Shown here one piece after another: positions 33,464 through 41,573 of a stretch of DNA of 43,427 bases. Positions within the stretch are counted from its first letter, which is position 1. Each line of letters opens with the position of its first letter. The notes below the pieces were generated by a model. That model searched no databases. It was not told the origin of the DNA and saw nothing but the letters and a program-made list of their open reading frames with translations. A program made the translations under genes and the position numbers. Source of the stretch: Desulfuromonadaceae bacterium (lineage in GTDB: Bacteria; Desulfobacterota; Desulfuromonadia; Geobacterales; Pseudopelobacteraceae); assembly GCA_028687585.1 (NCBI GenBank), contig JAQTZV010000036.1, forward strand, positions 1 to 43,427, given 5' to 3'.

Positions 33464-34161
33464 TGGCAACGGTCTATGCTGTCGGCGTCGGTCCGGGCGA
33501 TCCGGAACTGTTAACCCGTAAAGCTGAACGGGTCCTGCGAAGCGTTGATGTAATCCTTGCTCCGGTATCAAATCCGTCTGAGGCGAGTGTGGCACTCAGT
33601 ACAATCCGGGAGTTTATCAACGAGGAGCGTCAAGAGATCATTATTCACCAGTTTCCGATGACTTCTGACAAAGCCCGACTGATACCCGCCTGGCAGGAAG
33701 CAGCAGCTTTAATCGCCGCCCATGCGGAAGCGGGACGATCCGTCGCCTTCATCACAATCGGTGACCCGCTCTTCTATTCCACGTTTATTTACCTGCTTCG
33801 CCTCTTACGTGAACAGTGGCCGCTCGTTCCGATCGAGATAATCCCCGGCATATCGAGTATTAACGCCGCTGCTGCCCAAGCGGCGCTCCCGCTCGTGGAG
33901 GGAGATGAAAAGATGGTGGTGATCCCTGCCACCGCCGGGATTGAGGTTATTAACGCTGCGCTCGATACGTATGAGACCGTCGTGCTTTTGAAGGTCAAAC
34001 CGTTATTTTCAGCGATTATTGAGCTTCTCCGCTCGACCGGAAAGGAACAGAGCACCGTCTTTGTCGAGCGGGTCGGCAGCTCCCGCCAGAAGGTGCTGAC
34101 CGATTTCAACGAAATAGCCGCACACTCTCCGGATTATCTGTCGCTCTTGATTATCAAGTAG
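33463..34161 (+). CDS. cbiL: (cobalt-)precorrin-2 C20-methyltransferase
   Basis: The 232-residue product has the tetrapyrrole-methylase opening VYAVGVGPGDPELLTRKAERVL, the AFITIGDPLFYSTFIYLLRLL motif of C20-methylases and EIIPGISSINAAAA. It adds the C20 methyl group early in corrin ring building. It starts with GTG overlapping the cbiET stop. The order is odd: an early-step gene follows a late-step gene and no other cobalamin genes follow, as the next gene is on the opposite strand. Confidence 0.92.
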   Translation: MATVYAVGVGPGDPELLTRKAERVLRSVDVILAPVSNPSEASVALSTIREFINEERQEIIIHQFPMTSDKARLIPAWQEAAALIAAHAEAGRSVAFITIGDPLFYSTFIYLLRLLREQWPLVPIEIIPGISSINAAAAQAALPLVEGDEKMVVIPATAGIEVINAALDTYETVVLLKVKPLFSAIIELLRSTGKEQSTVFVERVGSSRQKVLTDFNEIAAHSPDYLSLLIIK

Positions 34162-34211
34162 TTCCCAAAGCTTTTCCAGCTTCGTTCCGGCAATGGACCC
34201 ATATGGTACAA

Positions 34212-36707
34212 TCAGCTGTTAAGCGGCAGTTCAATGGTAAATTCCGTTCCCATTCCCGGTGTACTCTCCACAAGTATCCTGCCATGATGTTCCTCGACGA
34301 TGCGCTGGGTGATGGAAAGCCCAAGGCCGGTTCCGGCCCCCTTGCGGGTAAAAAATGGTTCGAAAATCAGCGGCAGATCCTTCTCGTTGATGCCCGGTCC
34401 GTTGTCGCTGATCTTTATTACGACGTTTCCTTGGGATGCGAGCGTGGCGATGGTGATCAATCCGCCGGACTGCATGGCCTCAACGGCGTTGCGAATGATA
34501 TTAAGCAGCGCCTGCTTGATCTTCTCCGGATCGAATCGGAACGGAGAGAGAACGCCGCACGTCACATCGATGCTGACACCGCTCTTGAAGGCCGGGCGAC
34601 GCATCAGCAGTACTGTGTCGTTGACAACCAGGTTCAAGTCGCTTTCACGGAACTCGACCCGTGCCGGGGAGGCATAGCTCAATAGGGCGTTGACCAGATG
34701 TTCTACCCGGTCAATTTCCGCCACCGCTTTCCGAAGCATCTCCCGGTCCTCCGCGCCGCGAGCCGCATTGTCGTGCAAATCATCGAGCAGAAGCGAAATG
34801 CCGGTCAGCGGGTTCCGTATTTCGTGGGCGATACCGGCCGAGAGTTTCCCCAGCGAAGCAAGACGGTCGAGACGCATCATTTCCTCACGCAGTTTTTCCC
34901 GCTCGGTTTCGTTGCGTATGGTGATGGTGACACCATGCTCACCGGACCTGCCTGTCGGAAAAACACCGACATCGTAGTAGGAAACTTCGCCGCACCTGTC
35001 CAGCTTGAGCGGTTGCCGTCCGTATCCGCCTCCCTGGGAGAGCGTATGTTCAATGCGCTCGGGGACATCGCCCCATTCCGCAAAAACCTGACGGTACGCA
35101 GATCCGATCACCTGATCCCTGCTTCCCAAAATCCGGATACCGGTGTCGTTGATCGAGGTCAACACGCCGTCGGGGGATATGGTGACAATGGCGCTGGTTA
35201 TACTTTCGAGGACGCTTTCCTTGAAATCGCGTTCCGCCAGGATTTCACGCCGGGAATTGCGCAGTTCGTCGAGGGTGTTGAGCAGGCTGTTTTTACGAAA
35301 TTCAAGTTCGTCTGCCATGAAGTTGAACGTCCGTGCCAATTCACCGACTTCATCGGATGAGGTGGCAACCACCCTGCTGCCGGTATCTCCTTCGGCAAGT
35401 TTCCTGACTCCGTCGGTCAATTCCTGAAGCGGTTTTCCTATCCCTCGGGAAAGCCACCAGGCGGCAAGAGCGGACAGACAAGCCGTAAGCAGCAGAATAA
35501 CAGTGCTTCTGGTTCGGTGTGCCTTGAGCTGACTGCTGATCAGCCTGCTCCCTTTCCGGATCAGGTCGTTGAACTGGTCGACTTTGAATGCGATAGCTAC
35601 CCCGCCGAAGACGCCATGCGTGCGATAATTCCCCGTACTGTACAGAATAGGTGCGTAGGCTATGATATTTTTTGCATCCTTGGTGCTCAAAACTTCCGCA
35701 TACCCGCTGTGATGTTTTCTGACCGCATCGATGATATTGGGGTAATTGGGGTCTATGTTGGCGCCATTGTCCAGCTTGAAGGGGGTCAACCCCGCATCCA
35801 GATCGGCTTGTGATGGTCGCTCCGCGCTGGAAGGAACAGCCCGTCCCTCCTTGTCAAGCCCCCTGATGTACCAGAATCTGGGGTGAGTGATAACCCACCC
35901 CTCATCATCAAAGAGAAATGCGTAATTGCCGCTCTTGTAACGGGGAAAAATGGTTGAATAGCCGCGACCCGGATCGATATGCTGGGTAATCTCCATAAGG
36001 TGGCGATGATCAAGCGAGATGACCAGAATACCGTCAAAATTGCCGTTTTTGTCATTCAGGGGGGTGCAGAAGCGAACCACGCCGCGATATTGCTCGCCGT
36101 GCGCATCCTCGGGTTCGACGGCCCCTTGCAGCTGTTGCTGGCGGGAAATGTGGAACCCGGTGAGATGGGTTACATGGATTCGTCCCGGATCAAGGGAGCG
36201 GGTTTCCCGAAAATAATCTTCGCTCTTGTACTCCGTTGCGGCCGGTTCGGCCACATTGCGCAACTCGTTTTCCGGCACGGTTTTTCCGTCGCGGATGACA
36301 ATACGCTCCTGGCCGTTTCTGTCGATAATCGCTAGTGACTGGTAGAGGGGGATCAAATCATGATTTTCCGAAAAAAGTTCCGGCTCCTGGTCTCTTTCCC
36401 AGATTTCTCCCCGCCTGGTCAGGTAAAAATCAAACAGCGTCAGACGGTCCGGCCTGCTTCTGGCGAGAAATAGCAGGTCATTTTCGCACTGACGCAACAC
36501 GCCTGCCACGGTTTCGGCGACGTGCCGCGCCCGCATCTGCAGTGATTCCGAGGCCTGGGTGTCGGAAGTTTCCGCTATTTCCGAGCTGAGATAAGAACTG
36601 ATTGACTCAAGGTTGATCAAAAGCATTAAGGAGGATGTTACCAGTGGCACGAGTGACAAAAGGAGGGTGATAATCAGGATTTTTTTGAAAAGTGTCAGAC
36701 GGGGCAT
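34212..36707 (-). CDS. membrane sensor histidine kinase (Cache-HAMP-PAS-HisKA-HATPase)
   Basis: The 831-residue product has a first transmembrane helix at about 9-32, a large periplasmic double-Cache-like region of about 370 residues (with YSTIFPRYKSGNYAFLFDDEGWVITHPR), and a second helix near 410-430. HAMP, a PAS domain, HisKA (GIAHEIRNPLTGISLL) and HATPase (NIIRNAVEAM, GAGTGLGLSI) follow. There is no receiver. The ATG at 36707 follows GGAG; an upstream start would add 18 residues without the usual membrane start. It converges on cbiL and has no regulator next to it, so it is an orphan kinase. Confidence 0.92.
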   Translation of the reverse strand: MPRLTLFKKILIITLLLSLVPLVTSSLMLLINLESISSYLSSEIAETSDTQASESLQMRARHVAETVAGVLRQCENDLLFLARSRPDRLTLFDFYLTRRGEIWERDQEPELFSENHDLIPLYQSLAIIDRNGQERIVIRDGKTVPENELRNVAEPAATEYKSEDYFRETRSLDPGRIHVTHLTGFHISRQQQLQGAVEPEDAHGEQYRGVVRFCTPLNDKNGNFDGILVISLDHRHLMEITQHIDPGRGYSTIFPRYKSGNYAFLFDDEGWVITHPRFWYIRGLDKEGRAVPSSAERPSQADLDAGLTPFKLDNGANIDPNYPNIIDAVRKHHSGYAEVLSTKDAKNIIAYAPILYSTGNYRTHGVFGGVAIAFKVDQFNDLIRKGSRLISSQLKAHRTRSTVILLLTACLSALAAWWLSRGIGKPLQELTDGVRKLAEGDTGSRVVATSSDEVGELARTFNFMADELEFRKNSLLNTLDELRNSRREILAERDFKESVLESITSAIVTISPDGVLTSINDTGIRILGSRDQVIGSAYRQVFAEWGDVPERIEHTLSQGGGYGRQPLKLDRCGEVSYYDVGVFPTGRSGEHGVTITIRNETEREKLREEMMRLDRLASLGKLSAGIAHEIRNPLTGISLLLDDLHDNAARGAEDREMLRKAVAEIDRVEHLVNALLSYASPARVEFRESDLNLVVNDTVLLMRRPAFKSGVSIDVTCGVLSPFRFDPEKIKQALLNIIRNAVEAMQSGGLITIATLASQGNVVIKISDNGPGINEKDLPLIFEPFFTRKGAGTGLGLSITQRIVEEHHGRILVESTPGMGTEFTIELPLNS

Positions 36708-36835
36708 GGCCGCTCCATGACGAAATGTGTTACGGCGTACATGGCACAAACAAGCATTCAATAAGACATCAAGTCAATAAAAATATGTATAAAAATGCAA
36801 TACAAATTAAATAAGACCTTTTATATCCTTTTTGC

Positions 36836-36864
36836 TTGCACATTAATATTTTTTGTATTCTAAT
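36836..36864 (+). promoter_or_regulatory. candidate sigma70 promoter of the cytochrome gene
   Basis: TTGCAC (36836-36841) and TCTAAT (36859-36864) are 17 bases apart in a very AT-rich stretch, 74 bases before the start codon. Confidence 0.5.
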
Positions 36865-36938
36865 GCGCACAAAGGCAGGCGGCATTCTGAAATGACACAA
36901 AAAGCGGTATCTGCCGGAATATATCAGGAGGAGGCTCT

Positions 36939-37388
36939 ATGAAGAAAGTGATGGTTGGAACAGCGTTATTGACATTAACGTTGGTATTGCAGGCGCAGGC
37001 GTCAGATGTGTCCTGGCAGAAGGACGTTAAACCGGTTTTTGACAGGCAGTGCGCAAGCTGCCACGGTGCGGATTCTCCTGAGCATGAAGTGTTTGCCGGC
37101 GACAAGAAAGGGTTTACCGGTAAAGGTGTTGGTATGCGCATGGATACCTACAACCACCTGATTACCCATGTTGGCTGGCCATATAACGGAGCCTTGATGC
37201 GGCGTCTGGATGACGGCAGCGGCAAAGCCGACAAAAAGGCTGGCAATATGTACGAGCATCTAGGCGCCAATGAGAATGAGCGACAAGCTAATCTGGCGTT
37301 ATTCAAGGATTGGGTCGGCAACTGGAACTTGAAACGAGGCAAGGATGTCAGCAAGGAGGAGCTGAGCTCTCTCAAGGTGAAGTACTGA
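36939..37388 (+). CDS. periplasmic monoheme c-type cytochrome
   Basis: The 149-residue product has a signal peptide (cleavage after AQA, residue 21) and one haem site C38-A-S-C41-H42 in VKPVFDRQCASCHG. GVGMRMDTY at about 63-71 offers a possible Met ligand. The VKPVFDRQCASCHG context resembles the cytochrome c segments found in planctomycete- and Geobacter-type haem proteins. It sits alone behind its own promoter (strong AGGAGGAGG ribosome site) and before a terminator. It may pass electrons for the exported molybdenum enzyme on the other side, but no direct link is shown. Confidence 0.9.
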   Translation: MKKVMVGTALLTLTLVLQAQASDVSWQKDVKPVFDRQCASCHGADSPEHEVFAGDKKGFTGKGVGMRMDTYNHLITHVGWPYNGALMRRLDDGSGKADKKAGNMYEHLGANENERQANLALFKDWVGNWNLKRGKDVSKEELSSLKVKY

Positions 37389-37413
37389 CAGAGCTGGCAT
37401 AGTTGCAGCAGAT

Positions 37414-37456
37414 AAAAGGGGCTGGTTGCTTGTGCAAAGCAGCAAGCCCCTTTTTT
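37414..37456 (+). terminator. rho-independent terminator after the cytochrome gene
   Basis: AAAAGGGGCT pairs with AGCCCCTTTT-type sequence, with an inner TTGCT/AGCA stem, followed by six T residues. Confidence 0.88.
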
Positions 37457-37484
37457 CTCATGCACTTAGTAAATGAGTTCCACT

Positions 37485-37670
37485 TTACAGCACCGCCGCA
37501 ATTGCTGTTGTTAACGACGTTGTGGCCCGGCCGATGAGTGTTCCTAGCTGACGTCTGTCACCAAACAGCGCGCCGCTGGAAGCTCCCGTATCTGAATTGG
37601 CGAGTAATTCGGCGACAACTTCCGGCAGCCCTACTTTGATAAGTATGCTTTTGTATTCGGCCTCGGGCAG
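37485..37670 (-). pseudogene. C-terminal remnant of an NAD(P)H:quinone oxidoreductase-like SDR (NmrA family)
   Basis: About 60 residues, from PEAEYKSILIKVGLPEVVAELL through ANSDTGASSGALFG to RQLGTLIGRATTSLTTAIAAVL and a stop, look like the C-terminus of QorB/NmrA-type quinone reductases (usual form: DSD.GA..GALFDD...LS.LIGRPTTPL). The N-terminal Rossmann part is missing: the frame upstream (to 37841) shows no such homology and runs into mocA. The fragment sits right after the mocA stop. An AraC-family regulator of the kind often next to such reductases survives at 41574-42479, so a reductase locus may have been broken here. Assignment is from remembered family patterns. Confidence 0.62.
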
Positions 37671-37809
37671 GAAGCAAAGCGGTGATAATACTGTGAGTTC
37701 AGGCCGGGAATTGCTGATCAGCTCATCCTGTGCGATTAACAGGAGACGCCATATTGTGGTGATTGTGTCAACCTCCTTACATGCGCCCGGAGACTTTTGC
37801 CTGTACGAT

Positions 37810-38403
37810 TCATCCACCGTAAAGCATTCCACACACGGCACGGTAATCGTCGGGTGTGTCCATGTCTATAAGGATGCCGGCGTCCTCAAGGGGAACTTCG
37901 CGGATTCGAGCAGCATCTCTTTTCAGCACATCCCGCAGAGTTTTTCCTTCGGTAAGTTCTTCAAGAATTAGACGTGGAAGTAGCAGTGGATGTCCACGAC
38001 GTCCCTTGCAGGTGGGTGTGATAATGCATTCTGGGTGCTTTGCGTGCTCGTCGATCAGGGTTTTTACCGTGCCTGGCAAAACCAGCGGATAATCGCAGAG
38101 GGCTACGATTATCCCGCTGGTTTCTGAGGTTGTGTTATCGCGACCGACCCGGATGGATGATGCCATATCTCCGGATTCGTCCGTATTTACCACGATCTGC
38201 ACCGAATGATCACGCGCCGCACGGTCAACATCCTCACCATGTAACGACACAACAACGATAATCTCGTTGACTCCCCCACGATGCAGTGTATTCAGACAGC
38301 GCTCCATGACCGTCACGTCTCCGAGAGGCAAGAGAGGTTTACAACTACCCATACGGCTTGATTTGCCGGCTGCCAGCAGCAATGCGGCCACGGTTGTTTT
38401 CAT
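37810..38403 (-). CDS. mocA: molybdenum cofactor cytidylyltransferase-like protein (MocA/MobA-like NTP transferase)
   Basis: The 197-residue product has the nucleotidyltransferase signature LLLAAGKSSRMGSCKPLLPLG, then VALCDYPLVLPGTV (metal-binding Asp) and GRRGHPLLLPR. This suits CTP:molybdopterin transferases that make the MCD cofactor of xanthine-oxidase-family enzymes. Its ATG overlaps the stop of the large hydroxylase subunit by four bases, so it almost surely matures that enzyme's cofactor. A related role in making a different nucleotide sugar is unlikely in this context. Confidence 0.88.
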   Translation of the reverse strand: MKTTVAALLLAAGKSSRMGSCKPLLPLGDVTVMERCLNTLHRGGVNEIIVVVSLHGEDVDRAARDHSVQIVVNTDESGDMASSIRVGRDNTTSETSGIIVALCDYPLVLPGTVKTLIDEHAKHPECIITPTCKGRRGHPLLLPRLILEELTEGKTLRDVLKRDAARIREVPLEDAGILIDMDTPDDYRAVCGMLYGG

Positions 38404-40571
38404 GCTTTTTTCAGGGCAGATCGAACTCTTTCAGGAGTCATTGGCAGTGTACGCACCCGGGCACCGTTCAACGCAAACAGGGCATTGGCGACTGCCGGAG
38501 CGATCGGGGGTACGCCTGGTTCGCCAACTCCGCCCGGTTCTTCATTGCTGTCAATGATATGTACCTCGATCCTGGGTGCTGCGCTCATGCGAACCAGCGG
38601 ATAGCTGTCGAAGTTGCCCTGCTCAACCCGGCCGATTTTGAAAGTAATAGCCCCATACAAGGCTGCAGACAGGCCGAAAATGATGCCCGATTCCATCTGG
38701 GCCTTGATGGTATCCGGATTGACAGTACGTCCACAGTCAACCGCACAAACGACCCTGTGGACTTTGACGGTGCCGCTCTTGCCCAGCGAAACTTCGGCTA
38801 CCTGAGCAACGTAGCTGCCAAAACACTCGTGCACCGCGATCCCGCGAGCGCGTCCCTTTGGTAGCGGTTTTCCCCAGCCGGCTTTTTCGGCGGCGGTCTG
38901 CAGTACTTTCAGATTGCGAGGATGCTTGGCCAGCAGGGCGCAACGGTAGCGGTAAGGGTCAAGGCCGGCTTTGTGGGCCAGTTCATCCATGAAGCTTTCC
39001 ATGACAAAAGCGGTATGCGAATGACCGACCGAGCGCCACCAGAGCACCGGAACGCCATTAGCCGTGCTGTGAAGTTCCACCTGCAGATTGGGTATGGAGT
39101 ACGGCGTATCCGAAGCGCCCTCAACGGAAGTATGGTCGATTCCATTCTTGACCAGGACCGGCTCAAAGGCAGTGCCGGCGATAATGGACTGTCCCACGAC
39201 GCGGTGGCGCCACGCCAGCGGGAACCCCTTTTTATCCACTGCTGCTTCGACCCGGTTGTACCACATGGGGCGATAGTAGCCAGATTTCATATCATCTTCC
39301 CGCGTGTAGACAACCTTTACCGGTCTGCCGAGTGCCTTGGCCGCCTGAACCGCCTCGATAACGAAATCTGAGGCGGGGTTGCCCCTGCGTCCGAAGCCGC
39401 CGCCCAGGAAGGTGGTTTCAAAAACGATCTGTTCCGGCTGCAGTCCTGCTACACGAGCTGCAGCGGCGCGGTCGACCGTTTGGAACTGGCTGCCCGTCCG
39501 GATCAGACCGCTGTCCTTTTTCAAAGCCACAAAGCAGTTCAAGGGTTCCATAGCGGCGTGGGCCAGATAGGGCATTTCAAATACCGCCTCGATCTTTTCG
39601 GGGTTATTGTCCAGATGCGCGGCCGCATCACCCTCCGTGCGGGCCACCAGGCCGGGTGTCTCCGCCAGGCGCGCATACTGTTCATGCATTGCCGGGGTTG
39701 ATAGTGAACTCCATACGCCTTCGTCCCAGGTTATGCTCAGCAGTTTCCGCGCTTTTTGTGCCTGCCAGAAATCGTCAGCCGCCACAACGACACCGGCTTC
39801 GATGGCAACGACACTGCGAACACCCGGAATCGCTTTGGCTTTGTCGGCATTAAAGCTGACCACTTTTCCGCCGAATACCGGCGGACGGGCTATCACGGCT
39901 GTCAGCATGCCCGGTTCCTGCACGTCAATACCGAATATGGCTGTACCATTGATTTTGGCCGGACTGTCCAGTCGCTTGGCAGGCGTTCCCAGCAGGTTTT
40001 TCTTTCCGGCTTTCAGCTGCGGATCTTTCGGCACAGGAAGCATTGCCGCTTTATCAGCCAGTTTACCGAAGGAGAGCTTCGCCCCCGAAGGGCTGACGAC
40101 AAAGCCGTTTTCTGCCTTACAGGAGGCCGGGGCAATATTCCAGGTCTGAGCCGCAGCCGTTATCAGCATCTCACGGGCCGCTGCCCCAGCCAGTGAGAGC
40201 CGGGACCATTCTGACCGGACACTACTACTCCCCCCGGTCACCATAATAGGGCCGAATTGGGTGTGATTATATTCCGGTGCAACCGGCGAGGGGAGAAAAC
40301 GCACCTTCTTCCAGTCGCAGCACAATTCCTCTGCCACCAGCATGGGGAGTGAGGTGTAGATTCCCTGGCCCATTTCTGATTTGTTGACGATCACCGTAAT
40401 GCTTTCGTCCTGGCTGATTCGAAGGAAAGCATTAGGGGCAAATTCACCCTGCTGAGCTGCCTGGGCATTGCGGCGCCCGAATGGAAGGTGACAGGCCACA
40501 ACCAGTCCGCCACCCAGTAACGCACCGGTCTTGATGAATTGACGCCGGGTCAAATCTTTGGATTTGCTCAT
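38400..40571 (-). CDS. molybdenum hydroxylase large subunit, TAT-exported (isoquinoline 1-oxidoreductase beta-like)
   Basis: The 723-residue product starts with a twin-arginine signal (TRRQFIKTGALLGGGLVV, AQA cleavage near 38). Molybdopterin-binding segments follow, including NKSEMGQGIYTSLPMLVAEEL, TFLGGGFGRRGNPASDFV and VGEPGVPPIAPAVANALF with the active-site Glu. This order is that of IorB-type aldehyde/isoquinoline dehydrogenases, which lack the FAD subunit and pass electrons outside the cytoplasm. The small subunit has no signal and would be carried across with it. The ATG follows GGGAGG and overlaps the small-subunit stop (ATGA). The substrate is unknown; aldehydes or N-heterocycles are possible. 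Confidence 0.92.
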   Translation of the reverse strand: MSKSKDLTRRQFIKTGALLGGGLVVACHLPFGRRNAQAAQQGEFAPNAFLRISQDESITVIVNKSEMGQGIYTSLPMLVAEELCCDWKKVRFLPSPVAPEYNHTQFGPIMVTGGSSSVRSEWSRLSLAGAAAREMLITAAAQTWNIAPASCKAENGFVVSPSGAKLSFGKLADKAAMLPVPKDPQLKAGKKNLLGTPAKRLDSPAKINGTAIFGIDVQEPGMLTAVIARPPVFGGKVVSFNADKAKAIPGVRSVVAIEAGVVVAADDFWQAQKARKLLSITWDEGVWSSLSTPAMHEQYARLAETPGLVARTEGDAAAHLDNNPEKIEAVFEMPYLAHAAMEPLNCFVALKKDSGLIRTGSQFQTVDRAAAARVAGLQPEQIVFETTFLGGGFGRRGNPASDFVIEAVQAAKALGRPVKVVYTREDDMKSGYYRPMWYNRVEAAVDKKGFPLAWRHRVVGQSIIAGTAFEPVLVKNGIDHTSVEGASDTPYSIPNLQVELHSTANGVPVLWWRSVGHSHTAFVMESFMDELAHKAGLDPYRYRCALLAKHPRNLKVLQTAAEKAGWGKPLPKGRARGIAVHECFGSYVAQVAEVSLGKSGTVKVHRVVCAVDCGRTVNPDTIKAQMESGIIFGLSAALYGAITFKIGRVEQGNFDSYPLVRMSAAPRIEVHIIDSNEEPGGVGEPGVPPIAPAVANALFALNGARVRTLPMTPERVRSALKKA

Positions 40572-41038
40572 GGTTTTTTACCTCCCCGTGCTGTTTTCCT
40601 GCCGCTGGCTACGTGAATAGCCGTGCGGATGCGGCCGTAGGTACCGCAGCGGCACAGATTTCCGCTCATAGCGCGGTCAATGTCCGCATCGCTCGGCTTC
40701 TTGGACGTATTCAGCAGGGCGACAGCTGACATGATTTGTCCCGGTTGACAGTAACCACACTGGGAAACCTCCTGAGCAAGCCAGGCCTGCTTGACCGGGT
40801 GCTGTTCCGGTATCCCCTCTATGGTAGTAACGGATTTCCCCCGGACATCTCCCACCGGGGTAATGCAGGATCGTTCAGGCTTTCCGTCAATCAGAACGGT
40901 GCAGGCGCCGCACAATCCCTCACCGCAGCCGTATTTGGTACCGGTCATCTTCAAATGATCTCTAAGCACCCAGAGCAGTGGAGTATCCACACTGGCCACG
41001 GTTTGCATTCTTTTTCCGTTTACCTTGAGTTCAATCAT
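40568..41038 (-). CDS. molybdenum hydroxylase small subunit, two [2Fe-2S] clusters (isoquinoline 1-oxidoreductase alpha-like)
   Basis: The 156-residue product has the plant-ferredoxin-like cluster motif YGCGEGLCGACTVLIDG with a later Cys, and the second cluster motif CGYCQPGQI...NLCRCGTYGRI. It relays electrons from the molybdenum centre of the large subunit. A strong GGGAGG site precedes the start. It heads a three-gene unit with the large subunit and mocA. Confidence 0.95.
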   Translation of the reverse strand: MIELKVNGKRMQTVASVDTPLLWVLRDHLKMTGTKYGCGEGLCGACTVLIDGKPERSCITPVGDVRGKSVTTIEGIPEQHPVKQAWLAQEVSQCGYCQPGQIMSAVALLNTSKKPSDADIDRAMSGNLCRCGTYGRIRTAIHVASGRKTARGGKKP

Positions 41039-41083
41039 CGGCGTCCTCCCTGTGAATGGGTTTGATGTTAAAACGGCAGAATA

Positions 41084-41470
41084 TCATCGCTGGTTACAGG
41101 AAATATCTTTTAGAAAGTAAGTCTGAATTTTACCAGCATTTTTGATGTTTGCCATACGAAAAACTCCTACGCATACATCAGTAAATTTGACTTCGAGCTG
41201 CTGTACTCTGGTCGGGTTTGGAAAGCATGAGCTACTGCCAGCCTTCAATACCCGCATTCTCATTCCGATGGAGGTATCCTTTTTTGAAATTGCTCCTTCA
41301 CTGTCATTGCCGGCGGTCATAGCGTTCGGCAATCCTGTGGATATATACAGGTTGGGGTTGTGGTGACCGTTCTCGTTACGGACCCATTTCTTGACTTTGT
41401 TGATTTCATCGTACCTCTGATGATGGAAACGTAGATAGATCAATCCTTTTAGATTCTTGCCTAATCGCAT
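41084..41470 (-). CDS. unrecognised 128-residue protein
   Basis: The frame starts MRLGKNLKGLIYLRFHHQRY behind CGGAG at a good distance and ends 45 bases before the small hydroxylase subunit start. It is basic, with an Asn/His-rich stretch (VRNENGHHNPNLY) and scattered Cys, and has no signal peptide or membrane helix. I do not recognise a family. It is divergent from the AraC-type regulator and lower in GC than its neighbours, so it may be a recent arrival. A 74-codon frame also lies opposite on the plus strand (41142-41366), so coding status is not certain. Confidence 0.45.
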   Translation of the reverse strand: MRLGKNLKGLIYLRFHHQRYDEINKVKKWVRNENGHHNPNLYISTGLPNAMTAGNDSEGAISKKDTSIGMRMRVLKAGSSSCFPNPTRVQQLEVKFTDVCVGVFRMANIKNAGKIQTYFLKDISCNQR

Positions 41471-41573
41471 AAAAATCTCCGTAAATGTTGTAAGGCCGGT
41501 TCAGGCTTGATAGTATGGCTGTATCGAGTGGTTGGTAACTTTTTGCGTAATAACAGACAAATGTGGAGCTTAC

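Noticed and set aside
36865..36938. Possible cyclic di-GMP (GEMM) riboswitch before the cytochrome gene
   Set aside because: Such elements are common in Geobacter, but the leader lacks the conserved GEMM core; only a weak GGCAG/CTGCC pairing is seen.
37671..37841. N-terminal half of the 118-codon frame overlapping mocA as part of a real protein
   Set aside because: No resemblance to the reductase family that the C-terminal half matches; it overlaps the end of mocA and looks like random read-through sequence.
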